Source: Marinobacter pelagius (lineage in GTDB: Bacteria > Pseudomonadota > Gammaproteobacteria > Pseudomonadales > Oleiphilaceae). From it: a DNA stretch of 64,000 bases. Below, one piece after another: positions 1 to 8,158 of the stretch. Within the stretch, counting starts at the first letter, position 1, and each line of letters opens with the position of its first letter. The position numbers and the translations under genes are program-made. Below the pieces are notes generated by a model that ran no database searches, was not told the DNA's origin, and saw only the letters and a list, made by a program, of their open reading frames with translations. The DNA lies in assembly GCF_003315345.1 (NCBI RefSeq), contig NZ_QNRO01000003.1, positions 176,295 through 240,294 on the forward strand. Reading direction: 5' to 3'.

Positions 1-1143
1 GTAGAGACCGCCTGGGAAGAAAAACAGGACACCAAGGCCCTGTTTGCCGAGCGCCAGCTCACCGCCGACGACGCTATCCAGATCCTCTACACCTCCGGTA
101 CCACCGGCGAGCCCAAGGGCGTCATGCACACCTCGAACACCCTGTTCTCGAATGTGCGGCCCTACGCCGAGCGCCTGCACCTGAGTTCGGATGACAAGGT
201 GCTGATGGCCTCCCCGGTGGCCCACCAGACCGGCTTCATGTACGGCATCATGATGCCGGTTTACCTGGGCACCACCGCCATCCTCCAGGACATCTGGGAC
301 GCAGAATACGTCTGCAAGGTGATTGCTGCCGAGAAGCCGGCCTTCACCATGGCCGCCACACCGTTCCTTGCGGACCTGGTCAAAACCGCTCCCAAGCACG
401 AGGGCGAACTGGATTCCCTGCGGATCTTCGTCTCCGCCGGCGCACCGATCCCCAGTGCCGTGGTTGAGCAGGCCGGCAAGGTGCTGAAGGCAAAGATTGT
501 CTCAGCCTGGGGCATGACCGAAAACGGTGCCGTCACCATGACCTGCCCGGAAGATCCCGCCGAGCGGGCCAGCCAGTCCGACGGAAAGGCCCTGCCCTGG
601 ATGGAAGTGAAGGTCACCGACTTCCAGGGCAACGAACTGCCGGCCGGAGAGGAAGGCAGCCTGCTGGTTCGGGGCTCCAGCCTGTTCGCGGGCTATCTTA
701 AGCGACCCGAGCTGTATGGCGTGGACAAGGACGGCTGGTTCAATACCGGTGACCTCGCCCGCATGGACAAGGACGGCTACATCCGCATCACCGGCCGCAC
801 CAAGGACGTGGTGATCCGCGGTGGCGAGAACATCCCGGTGGTCGAGGTGGAGAACCTGCTTTACAAATATCCGGGCATCGTCGATGTCGCCCTGGTGGGC
901 TGCCCCGACGAACGCTTGGGCGAGCGCCTGTGTGCCTACGTGACCCTGGACGAGAACGCCACCGACCTGACCCTGGACCAGATCAAGGCCTACCTGACCG
1001 AACAGCAACTGTCCAAAAACTACCTGCCGGAATACCTGGAAGTGATCGAGGCCATGCCCCGCACTGCTTCCGGCAAGATCCAGAAATTCAAGCTGCGCGA
1101 GCAGGCCAAAGCGGTTCACATCGAACCGGCCAGGCGCGGCTGA
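1..1143 (+). CDS. aliA: Acyl-CoA ligase, probably cyclohexanecarboxylate-CoA ligase (5' truncated)
   Basis: The reading frame is open from base 1, so the N-terminus lies outside the window. It encodes an ANL-superfamily adenylating enzyme that would activate a carboxylic acid to its CoA thioester using ATP. The visible part begins just before the AMP-binding P-loop (YTSGTTGEPKG, about residues 31-41 of the fragment). It continues with the A5-like WGMTENG, the TGD hinge region (GWFNTGDLA), the GRTKDVVIRGGENI motif and the C-terminal PRTASGKIQK carrying the catalytic lysine. The gene is followed closely by badH, badI and aliB homologues. The choice of cyclohexanecarboxylate as substrate rests on those neighbours, not on the ligase itself; another alicyclic or aromatic acid is possible. 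Confidence 0.8.
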   Translation, partial: VETAWEEKQDTKALFAERQLTADDAIQILYTSGTTGEPKGVMHTSNTLFSNVRPYAERLHLSSDDKVLMASPVAHQTGFMYGIMMPVYLGTTAILQDIWDAEYVCKVIAAEKPAFTMAATPFLADLVKTAPKHEGELDSLRIFVSAGAPIPSAVVEQAGKVLKAKIVSAWGMTENGAVTMTCPEDPAERASQSDGKALPWMEVKVTDFQGNELPAGEEGSLLVRGSSLFAGYLKRPELYGVDKDGWFNTGDLARMDKDGYIRITGRTKDVVIRGGENIPVVEVENLLYKYPGIVDVALVGCPDERLGERLCAYVTLDENATDLTLDQIKAYLTEQQLSKNYLPEYLEVIEAMPRTASGKIQKFKLREQAKAVHIEPARRG

Positions 1144-1178
1144 TCCCTTTGATTGAACAGCAACAGGAGCACGTCATC

Positions 1179-1946
1179 ATGAGAGGCCTGAACGGAAAAA
1201 CTGTCATCGTCACCGGCGGCGGGGGCGGGATTGGCCGCGCCGTGTGCCAGCGCTTTGCCGAGGAAGGCAGTCTGGTTGCGGTGCTGGACCGGGACGAGAG
1301 TGCGGCCCGGGGCACCGCTGACCTGATTTCCGAAGCCGGCGGCACCGCTCGTGCCTATGCCGCGGACATCACCGATTACGCCGCGATCACCAAGACCGTG
1401 GCCGCCATCGAGAGTGATCTGGGTGTGCCAACGGTACTGGTGAACAACGCTGGTTTCGACCGCTTCATCCCGTTCCTCAAGACCGAACCGAAACTGTGGG
1501 AGCAGCTGATCGCAGTGAACCTGACCGGCGCCCTGAACATGCACCACGTGGTGCTGCCGAAGATTGTGGCAGCCGGCGGCGGCAAGGTCATTAACGTGGC
1601 CTCCGATGCGGCCCGGGTCGGCTCCTCCGGTGAATCCGTCTACGCCGCCTGCAAGGCCGGCCTGGTGGGCTTCAGCAAGACCGTGGCCCGGGAGCTGGCC
1701 ACCAAGAATGTGTGTCTGAACGTGGTCTGCCCCGGTCCCACCGACACCGCGCTGCTCAAGGGCGTAGCGGAATCCGCACCCAACCCGGAGAAGCTGCTGG
1801 AAGCGTTCCGCAACGCCGTGCCCATGAAACGCCTGGCCCAGCCGGAGGATTACCCCGGCATCATTGCCCTGCTGGCCAGTGACGACGCCAACTTCATTAC
1901 CGGCCAGGTCATCAGTGTGTCCGGCGGCCTGACCATGGCCGGCTAA
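1179..1946 (+). CDS. badH: SDR dehydrogenase, likely 2-hydroxycyclohexanecarboxyl-CoA dehydrogenase
   Basis: A 255-residue classical short-chain dehydrogenase/reductase. The open frame extends upstream, but I chose the ATG at 1179, which gives the normal SDR N-terminus (MRGLNGKTVIVTGGGGGIG); AGGAG lies 10 bases upstream. The Rossmann motif TGGGGGIG, the NNAG motif and the catalytic Ser and YxxxK (YAACK) are all present. In the Rhodopseudomonas palustris pathway BadH oxidises 2-hydroxycyclohexanecarboxyl-CoA to the 2-keto compound with NAD+. SDR substrate specificity cannot be read from motifs alone; the assignment leans on the adjacent, much more diagnostic badI. Confidence 0.8.
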   Translation: MRGLNGKTVIVTGGGGGIGRAVCQRFAEEGSLVAVLDRDESAARGTADLISEAGGTARAYAADITDYAAITKTVAAIESDLGVPTVLVNNAGFDRFIPFLKTEPKLWEQLIAVNLTGALNMHHVVLPKIVAAGGGKVINVASDAARVGSSGESVYAACKAGLVGFSKTVARELATKNVCLNVVCPGPTDTALLKGVAESAPNPEKLLEAFRNAVPMKRLAQPEDYPGIIALLASDDANFITGQVISVSGGLTMAG

Positions 1947-1977
1947 CGCCCACTTTCAAAAACACGGAGACCCAGAC

Positions 1978-2760
1978 ATGACTTACGAAGACATCCTGTA
2001 CGACGAAACCGACGGCGTCGCCACCATCACCATCAACCGCCCGGACCGCTACAACGCCTTCCGCGGCCAGACCTGCATGGAACTCATCGATGCCTTCCAC
2101 CGCGCCGGCTGGAACAAGGACATCGGCGTGATCGTCTTCACCGGCGCCGGCGAGAAGGCCTTCTGCACCGGTGGCGACCAGGGCGCCCACGAGGGCCAGT
2201 ACGACGGCCGCGGCCTGATCGGCCTGCCGGTGGAAGAACTTCAGCGCCTGATCCGGGAAGTGCCCAAGCCGGTGATTGCCCGGGTCAACGGTTTCGCCAT
2301 CGGCGGTGGCCACGTCCTGCACGTGATCTGCGACCTGAGCATCGCCTCGGAAACCGCCATCTTCGGCCAGGTCGGACCGAAAGTGGGCTCGGTGGATCCC
2401 GGCTTCGGCACCGCCTACCTGGCGCGGGTCGTGGGTGAGAAGCGGGCCCGGGAAATCTGGTACCTGTGCCGCAAGTACAGTGCTCAGCAGGCACTGGACT
2501 GGGGCCTGGTGAACGCCGTGGTGCCGCCGGAGCAGCTGGACGAGGAAGTGCGCAAGTGGTGTGACGAGATCCTGGAGAAGAGCCCCACCGCCCTGACCAT
2601 CGCCAAGCGCTCGTTCAACGCCGACAGCGACAACATCGCCGGCATCGGTGCCCTCGGCATGCAGGCTCTGAGCCTGTATTACGACACCGACGAGTCCAGG
2701 GAAGGCGTCAACGCCTTCAAGGAAAAGCGCAAGCCGGAATTCCGCAAGTACTACAAGTAA
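1978..2760 (+). CDS. badI: 2-ketocyclohexanecarboxyl-CoA hydrolase
   Basis: A 260-residue crotonase-fold protein, the same length as R. palustris BadI as I recall it. It keeps the BadI-like stretches FRGQTC, AFCTGGDQ, YDGRG, AIGGGHVL, FGQVGPKVGSVDPG, EIWYLCRKYS and YYDTDESREGV. BadI opens the ring of 2-ketocyclohexanecarboxyl-CoA hydrolytically to give pimelyl-CoA; MenB-type naphthoate synthases are the nearest relatives, and the GSVDPG segment fits the MenB/BadI subgroup. It starts 32 bases after the SDR stop and ends 24 bases before the dehydrogenase, so it is in the same transcription unit. This is the most diagnostic gene for the pathway assignment. Confidence 0.88.
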   Translation: MTYEDILYDETDGVATITINRPDRYNAFRGQTCMELIDAFHRAGWNKDIGVIVFTGAGEKAFCTGGDQGAHEGQYDGRGLIGLPVEELQRLIREVPKPVIARVNGFAIGGGHVLHVICDLSIASETAIFGQVGPKVGSVDPGFGTAYLARVVGEKRAREIWYLCRKYSAQQALDWGLVNAVVPPEQLDEEVRKWCDEILEKSPTALTIAKRSFNADSDNIAGIGALGMQALSLYYDTDESREGVNAFKEKRKPEFRKYYK

Positions 2761-2784
2761 CGGCCCGATAGCCCGGAGAACACC

Positions 2785-3924
2785 ATGAATTTCGCATTCA
2801 ACGAAGAACAAAACGCGATCCGCGAGGTTGTGGCCCGCTTCAGCGCCGAGGTGCTGGCTCCGGGCTATCGCAAGCGGGACCGGGAAGGCGTGATCGAGCG
2901 GGATGTGATCCGCCAGCTTGGCGAAATGGGCCTGCTCGGTGGCGAACTGCCCGAGGAATTCGGAGGCAGCGGCATGGATTGCGTCACCAGCGGCCTGATC
3001 ATCGAGGAAATCTCCAAAGGGGATTTCAACGTGGGCTACATTCCCCTGCTGACCTCCCTGAACGGCCAGATCATTGCCAGCCACGCCGCGCCGGACCTGG
3101 CCAAAGAGTGGCTGCACGGCATGACCTCCGGCCAGAAGGTGGCGTGCATTGCCCTGACCGAGCCCCACGGTGGTTCCGATGCCGCCAACCTGCGCCTGAA
3201 GGCGGAGAAAAAGGGCGACGTCTTCGTACTCAACGGCGAGAAAACCTCCATCTCCATGGCCGACCAGGCCGATGTGGCGGTGGTGTTCGCCCGCACCGGT
3301 ACGGTGGAGCAACAGGCCTCCGGCATCAGCGCGTTCCTGGTGCCCATGGATAGCCCGGGCATCAGCACTACCCGGTTCGAGGACAATGGCCAGCGGGCCA
3401 TCGGCCGCGGCTCCATCTTCTTCGACAACGTGGAAGTGCCCGCCAGCCACATGATGGGTGAGGAAGGCAAAGGCTTCAAACAGGTCATGCAGGGGTTTGA
3501 TTACAGCCGCGCCCTGATCGGGTTGCAGTGTCTGGCGGTGGCCCAGCAATCCCTGGAGGAAACCTGGCAGTGGCTGACCGAGCGCACAGCCTTCGGCCAG
3601 AACCTGTCCGCCTTCCAGGGCCTGACCCATCCACTGGCGGAATACCAGACCTACGTTCATGCCGCGCGCATGCAGTGCTACCATGCGCTCTGGCTCAAGG
3701 ACAACAACCTGCCCCATAACGCCGAAGCCGCCATGAACAAGTGGTGGGGCCCCAAGCTCGCCTTCGATGTGGTGAAACAGTGCCTGCTGGCCCATGGCCA
3801 CACCGGCTGGGGTGAAGACCTGCCCTTTGCCCAGCGGTTGCGGGATGTCCTTGGTCTGCAGATTGGTGACGGTACCGCGCAGATCATGAAGAACATCATC
3901 GCGCGCGAGTATCTGCCCAGGTGA
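2785..3924 (+). CDS. aliB: Acyl-CoA dehydrogenase, likely cyclohexanecarboxyl-CoA dehydrogenase
   Basis: A 379-residue FAD-dependent acyl-CoA dehydrogenase with the usual N-terminal helical, middle beta (ALTEPHGGSDA) and C-terminal helical domains. It would oxidise cyclohexanecarboxyl-CoA to the 1-ene, the step between the ligase and hydratase/BadH steps. At the place where straight-chain acyl-CoA dehydrogenases usually have YEGT with catalytic Glu, this protein reads IGDGTAQI, so Asp362 probably takes the role of the base. Asp in this position is, as I recall, a feature of alicyclic acyl-CoA dehydrogenases. No separate hydratase is visible in the window part of the operon; it may lie before base 1. 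Confidence 0.8.
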   Translation: MNFAFNEEQNAIREVVARFSAEVLAPGYRKRDREGVIERDVIRQLGEMGLLGGELPEEFGGSGMDCVTSGLIIEEISKGDFNVGYIPLLTSLNGQIIASHAAPDLAKEWLHGMTSGQKVACIALTEPHGGSDAANLRLKAEKKGDVFVLNGEKTSISMADQADVAVVFARTGTVEQQASGISAFLVPMDSPGISTTRFEDNGQRAIGRGSIFFDNVEVPASHMMGEEGKGFKQVMQGFDYSRALIGLQCLAVAQQSLEETWQWLTERTAFGQNLSAFQGLTHPLAEYQTYVHAARMQCYHALWLKDNNLPHNAEAAMNKWWGPKLAFDVVKQCLLAHGHTGWGEDLPFAQRLRDVLGLQIGDGTAQIMKNIIAREYLPR

Positions 3925-3968
3925 CGCACCCCATGTCCTCCGCGATTCGGGGTGCCGGCAACCGTCTG

Positions 3969-3988
3969 CCCTGGCCTGAGAGCCAGGG
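3969..3988 (+). other. Inverted repeat in the aliB-badR gap
   Basis: CCCTGGC and GCCAGGG form a perfect 7-bp stem around a 6-base loop, 45 bases after the aliB stop and 19 bases before the regulator start. There is no T-run, so it is not a standard terminator. It may act as an mRNA hairpin or as an operator for the MarR protein encoded next to it; the sequence alone cannot decide. Confidence 0.4.
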
Positions 3989-4007
3989 CAGCACCACAGG
4001 AGCACAG

Positions 4008-4505
4008 ATGATCGTTAACGAATCCGGAGGCGTACCCAACCGACTGTTTTTCCGGCTGTTCCAGACCGGAAACATCCTGCAGCGCCAGGTCCAGAACGAA
4101 ATGGGCATCAGCGCCGTGCAGTGGGCGGTGCTGGGGACGCTGTCACGGGAGGGGTTCGAGGAAGGCACCTCCTTCAACCAGCTCAAGGAATATCTGTATG
4201 TCAGCCGCCAGAACCTGGACGGCGTGCTCAAACGCATGGAGCGGGACGGCCACGTGGTGCGGATTCCCGATCCCCAGGACCGCCGGGCGCGGCTGGTGGT
4301 GTTGACCGAATCCGGCCGGGCCTTCTGGAATCAGCTGCAGGACACCATCACCGAGTTCTACCGCCAGGCCCTGCAGGGCATGAGCTTTGATGACGGCGTC
4401 AGCCTGCTGCATCTGCTCAAGAAACTCCAGGAGGGCCTGTCCAATGTATCTCTGGCCTCCGAAGCCGGGGACAGCACCCAGGGGACTGCGAACCCTGCTG
4501 GCTGA
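4008..4505 (+). CDS. badR: MarR-family regulator, BadR-like
   Basis: A 165-residue winged-helix regulator. The frame is open from 3921, overlapping aliB, but ATG 4008 is preceded by AGGAG at good spacing (caggagcacag) and is preferred. The core shows the MarR pattern: dimerisation helices, NQLKEYLYVSRQNLDGVLKRMERDG (recognition helix) and the wing DPQDRRARLVVLTESGR. In R. palustris BadR is a MarR protein that represses the bad genes and responds to 2-ketocyclohexane-1-carboxyl-CoA. The same role is inferred here from its position as the last gene of the operon. Ligand identity is untested. Confidence 0.75.
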   Translation: MIVNESGGVPNRLFFRLFQTGNILQRQVQNEMGISAVQWAVLGTLSREGFEEGTSFNQLKEYLYVSRQNLDGVLKRMERDGHVVRIPDPQDRRARLVVLTESGRAFWNQLQDTITEFYRQALQGMSFDDGVSLLHLLKKLQEGLSNVSLASEAGDSTQGTANPAG

Positions 4506-4550
4506 GGCTTCGGGCGTTGCGCTCAACCGGTAAAACGGTTGGCTCTTGCG

Positions 4551-4586
4551 CCCATCCCCGCCTGCTGGAATGGGATGGGTCTTTTT
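4551..4586 (+). terminator. Rho-independent terminator after badR
   Basis: CCCATCCC (4551-4558) pairs with GGGATGGG (4572-4579) around a 13-base loop, followed by TCTTTTT. It ends the plus-strand alicyclic-acid operon exactly where the convergent minus-strand HAMP gene ends (its stop codon is at 4586-4588). A second short hairpin, CAACCG/CGGTTG at 4524-4541, lies just before it. Confidence 0.8.
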
Positions 4587-5350
4587 CAGATCCGACGCTG
4601 CAACTCGGAAATCTTGCGATGCAGCAACTGGTTCAACTCTTCCAATTCCTGCAACCGCTCATTCTGCCGGTCCCGCTCCCAGTTCGTCTGTTCCACCAGG
4701 CGATCGATTTCATGGGCCAGATCCGCCACCTCATCCGACATCGGATCCTGAATCCTGGTGCGGACTTCGCCGGAACCAACCCGCTCCACCACCTGCCGCA
4801 TGTGGTTCAGCCGTCGGACCAGGTAGTAGCCGGCAGCAATCGAGAAAATGGCGGCCAACAAAACCTCGATGGTGGCAATCAGCAGACTACGATCGCGTAA
4901 GGAAGCTATGCCCTGCTTCTGATTCCGCAGATCAAGACCAATCTCGATCCACCCGTAATTCAGACCCGCTTTGACAATCGTCGCCTTGGCCATGTACAGG
5001 TCCGGCAGGCTTTCCAGGTTTTTGGATTCCCGGAAAGGTTTGAGTAATGCATCCGAGTTGCCGGCTTCGGCAAGCAGATGGCCCTCATAATCCACAACCC
5101 TCGCAAACGCGGTTCCGGGCGTTCTGGACGCAGCATCGACAAAGGATTGCAAAGCACCCAGATCGAGCGACAGCACATCGTCAGCGGCCGTTGCGGCAAA
5201 TACCCGGGCAATGGATTCAGCCCGGCGCTCCACTTCCTCGGTTGTTGACCGAGTGATGAACTGGAATACCGAGTACAGCAGGATCATCAGCATCACGATT
5301 TCGATCAGGCCAATGCCAATGACGGCCTGGGTTCGAAGGGATAACTTCAA
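4586..5350 (-). CDS. Membrane HAMP protein without an output domain
   Basis: A 254-residue sensor-like membrane protein. A transmembrane helix (about 9-31) is followed by a periplasmic domain of roughly 125 residues, a second helix (about 157-178) and a HAMP segment (about 179-230, GSGEVRTRIQDPMSDEVADLAHEIDRL). It ends in a short coiled coil (WERDRQNERLQELEELNQLLHRKI). No kinase, GGDEF, EAL or methyl-accepting domain follows. The start is a TTG whose last bases overlap the stop of the upstream binding-protein gene (TTGA), so translation is probably coupled. It presumably passes a periplasmic signal to a separate partner, most likely the EAL protein of the same operon; that is inference. Confidence 0.7.
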   Translation of the reverse strand: MKLSLRTQAVIGIGLIEIVMLMILLYSVFQFITRSTTEEVERRAESIARVFAATAADDVLSLDLGALQSFVDAASRTPGTAFARVVDYEGHLLAEAGNSDALLKPFRESKNLESLPDLYMAKATIVKAGLNYGWIEIGLDLRNQKQGIASLRDRSLLIATIEVLLAAIFSIAAGYYLVRRLNHMRQVVERVGSGEVRTRIQDPMSDEVADLAHEIDRLVEQTNWERDRQNERLQELEELNQLLHRKISELQRRI

Positions 5351-6201
5351 GGTGCCCCCGATGTCTCGATAAATTCAAGGCCCAATGCCCGGATGTCATT
5401 CCAATCCGAATCTTCTGCCCGAATGAGTCGCTCAAGATTGGCACGCGCCAGCAGTGAGCGTCCCTCATCGCTGTCCGCCAACCCGATCAGCAAATTTCGG
5501 AAGGCTTCTTTACGACGGTCATCCAGGTTCGGATGCGCTGCGAAAGCATGGGGCGTGAAGCCCTCCGATCGCCACAGGACCCGGACTCCGCTGAGACCCT
5601 CTTTCAAAGCTGAATTGAACGTGCGCTCGATACCACCACCGGCCGCCGCGAAGCCTTTGCTGACATTCAGGTAGACTGACTCGTGGGAACCCACGAACCT
5701 GGGCTGATAGTCGATGCCCAGTCGCTCCAGCTCTGCCCGCACCAGGATGGTGGCGGCGAATGCGGCCGGTGCCGGAAAGGCGATGGTTTTGCCTCCGAGG
5801 TCTTCCAGGCTCTCGGCTACCGTGTTTTCAGGGACCACGACCAGGCCATGGATACGCTTGTCGCCCTCCCGGACAATGGCCCGGTAACCGGGAGTCTGAC
5901 TGAACTCCACGTAGTGATAGGGGTTCATATAGGCAATGTCGTAGTGCCCTTCCAGGACCCGCTGCTCGAACGTGGGAATGTCCGGAGCGGTCATGAACCG
6001 GACCGGCACGCCCATTCGGTCTGAGAGGTAACGCATCAACGGTGTCCACTGGTCCGCCAGCCGGCTGGCGGACTCCTGGGGTACAATGCCGAAGGTCAGA
6101 ACCCGGGCGTCCCGGATCTCATTGGAGGCTTGCGCGCTCGCAGCACCGGAAGTGACGGCAAGGGCGACAAGCAACAACCTGATCAATGCTGTGATCCGCA
6201 T
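5347..6201 (-). CDS. PhnD/TauA-like periplasmic substrate-binding protein
   Basis: A 284-residue secreted protein with a signal peptide (cleavage likely after about residue 25, ASAQA). It has the phosphate/phosphonate-binding (PhnD-like) fold pattern: LTFGIVPQESASRLADQWTPLMRYLSDRMGVPVRF near the start, then YDIAYMNPYHYVEFS and GGKTIAFPAPAAFAATILVRAEL. No ABC permease or ATPase is adjacent. It sits between a c-di-GMP phosphodiesterase and a HAMP membrane protein, suggesting a sensory role rather than transport, in the way NspS works with MbaA in Vibrio. The ligand is unknown; the PhnD family also binds compounds other than phosphonates. Confidence 0.75.
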   Translation of the reverse strand: MRITALIRLLLVALAVTSGAASAQASNEIRDARVLTFGIVPQESASRLADQWTPLMRYLSDRMGVPVRFMTAPDIPTFEQRVLEGHYDIAYMNPYHYVEFSQTPGYRAIVREGDKRIHGLVVVPENTVAESLEDLGGKTIAFPAPAAFAATILVRAELERLGIDYQPRFVGSHESVYLNVSKGFAAAGGGIERTFNSALKEGLSGVRVLWRSEGFTPHAFAAHPNLDDRRKEAFRNLLIGLADSDEGRSLLARANLERLIRAEDSDWNDIRALGLEFIETSGAP

Positions 6202-6210
6202 AAGGTGTAC

Positions 6211-8157
6211 TCAATAGTCCGTAAAGGGAGCCAGCTGCCTGGAAGTCTCGGTGGGATAACCGGTTTTCGGGTCCATCAGCAGTGCCATATAGTCATTGAA
6301 GGGCATCGGTCGATGCGCGTGATAGCCCTGGATCAGGGACCCGCCCAGCTCTGATACTTTCTGCCACTGGGGTTCGTTTTCCACCCCTTCAATCACGCTC
6401 TTCATGTAAGCCTGATCGGCCATCGCAATAATGGAGCCGAGGAAGCGGGATTTGTCCTCATCCAGTTCGATGCCATCAACGAAACAGCGATCAATCTTGA
6501 CCCGGTCGACCTTCAGTTCACGAACATACTCCAGGGAAGAGTGACCCGTTCCGAAATCATCCAGGGCAAAGATCACGCCCTGCTCATGGAGGCGGTCGAT
6601 CAGCTGATTGATCCGCTCGAATTCGAGGGCGGCGTTGTCCTCGGTAATTTCCATACACAAGGTTGAGGCCGGAATGCCCTGCTCTATCAGCAGGTTCTTC
6701 ACGTCCGCCACCAGATGATCACCGAGCATCGCCGGATTCAGGTTGATGGAGAGCGTGCCCCGATAACCCAGATCCCGGTATAGCTGCCGGGTTTCCCGGG
6801 CAATCTGTCGGAACAACCACTGACCGAATTCGACTCCAAGCCCGAAGTGTTCGCACAGATCCACCACCCGGTTCGGCGGCACAAACCCGATGTTGTCATC
6901 GCGACACCGCAGCAGCACCTCCGCGCCAGTGACCAGGTGGCGATTCTCGACACTGACGATCGGCTGGTAGACGAGGCTCAGACGCAGGGGGCCCGGTTCA
7001 CCTTTCAGGAACTTGCGAAGACCCGTGAAAATCTGCCGCTCCTCTTCAATCTGTCGGCGCAGGTCCTCGTTGTTGATGGAGTAGCTCACGCCTTTCAGAT
7101 GGGCCTGCGCCAAACCACGATGGGCCTGCTGGTAACGGGTATTCCAGTCCGGACAATTGCCCTCGCACGGGGGGTCTACCCCGAAAACCGCCGAGATCGG
7201 TACGTCGGACTCGTGAATGCGCCAATCGAAAGTCGTGGCTGTCACCAGCTCTTCAATCATTTCTTCAATGGTCTCATGCTGTCCCGGAGCAAGAAGAAGG
7301 ACGTATTCGCTCAGGCCCAGCTGAATGACCTCATCCTCTGTCCCCAGATGTGCCTTGAGCTTGCCGGCGAAAAGCCGGGCCAGCTCTATCGCCGCCTCGT
7401 TTCCGTATTCGCTCAGTACCAGCTGAAACTGCCGGATTTCGCATATAACGATCATTCTGGCCGGATCGACGCCACGTATTGACGCCAGATAGTTACTGTT
7501 GGGCAGGCCGGTGACAGGATCCGTCCGGGATTGCTTGCGCACAAACAGGAAGGCAAATGCCATGTACAGGAACACGATAACCAGAGCCGCCAGCGTGAAG
7601 AAACGGAGATTGGCAAGACGGTTCCGGGAAGCCTCCACACCAATCATGAGTTGCCCGGTTTCATCCCCCACGAAATTATCGATGACCAATTGCTGAATGG
7701 CGGCTTTCTGACGGTTCCATTCCGTCGCAACAGCGGACCAATCCGCAATCGGATTTTCAAGACGGGTAGCAAAGGATGGCTCCAGCGCTTTGAGGCTGGT
7801 GAACAATGCCGTCAGTCGCTGCTTGTTATCCTGATGACGCCGAGTCGGCAGAGACTCCTTACTGGTAAGGAGGTAATCGTAACGGCTCCAGAGTACATCG
7901 TACCGCAGCATGAATTCCTCAGGATCGCCGACACCGGCAGCCATCAGCGCCATTTCCCGATCAAAGGCACTGGCTTCGTTGCCCAGTTGGGCAAGGTTCC
8001 ACGACCCCATCCGCATGGCACTGAGAGAAATCGTCTCGAGCTTGCGATCTTCCAGATAGGTATAGAAGCTCGCGGAAACCAGGCACAGTACTGTGACGAA
8101 CAGAAAAATGATGGTGGTGCGCGAGAACAGGCGCGCCAGTACGGAATCTGTGTTCAC
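6211..8157 (-). CDS. Membrane GGDEF(degenerate)-EAL protein, probable c-di-GMP phosphodiesterase
   Basis: A 648-residue protein with transmembrane helices at about 15-34 and 186-206 enclosing a helical periplasmic domain. A GGDEF-type domain (about 211-370) has QLGLSEYV in place of the RxGGDEF signature and should be inactive. The EAL domain (about 385-630) appears intact: E413 in the EVL variant of EAL, N474, E503 in EITED, D533/D534 in DDFGTG, K554, E590 and Q610. It should therefore hydrolyse c-di-GMP to pGpG, with the GGDEF remnant perhaps regulatory. The start is a GTG one base after the upstream stop. Neighbours suggest its activity is set by a periplasmic ligand. Confidence 0.85.
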   Translation of the reverse strand: MNTDSVLARLFSRTTIIFLFVTVLCLVSASFYTYLEDRKLETISLSAMRMGSWNLAQLGNEASAFDREMALMAAGVGDPEEFMLRYDVLWSRYDYLLTSKESLPTRRHQDNKQRLTALFTSLKALEPSFATRLENPIADWSAVATEWNRQKAAIQQLVIDNFVGDETGQLMIGVEASRNRLANLRFFTLAALVIVFLYMAFAFLFVRKQSRTDPVTGLPNSNYLASIRGVDPARMIVICEIRQFQLVLSEYGNEAAIELARLFAGKLKAHLGTEDEVIQLGLSEYVLLLAPGQHETIEEMIEELVTATTFDWRIHESDVPISAVFGVDPPCEGNCPDWNTRYQQAHRGLAQAHLKGVSYSINNEDLRRQIEEERQIFTGLRKFLKGEPGPLRLSLVYQPIVSVENRHLVTGAEVLLRCRDDNIGFVPPNRVVDLCEHFGLGVEFGQWLFRQIARETRQLYRDLGYRGTLSINLNPAMLGDHLVADVKNLLIEQGIPASTLCMEITEDNAALEFERINQLIDRLHEQGVIFALDDFGTGHSSLEYVRELKVDRVKIDRCFVDGIELDEDKSRFLGSIIAMADQAYMKSVIEGVENEPQWQKVSELGGSLIQGYHAHRPMPFNDYMALLMDPKTGYPTETSRQLAPFTDY

Positions 8158-8158
8158 G

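Noticed and set aside
1912..4005. A 697-codon open frame on the minus strand across badI and aliB.
   Set aside because: It is the complement of well-supported genes with clear family motifs; such long frames arise from GC-rich third positions. Its translation has no recognisable domain.
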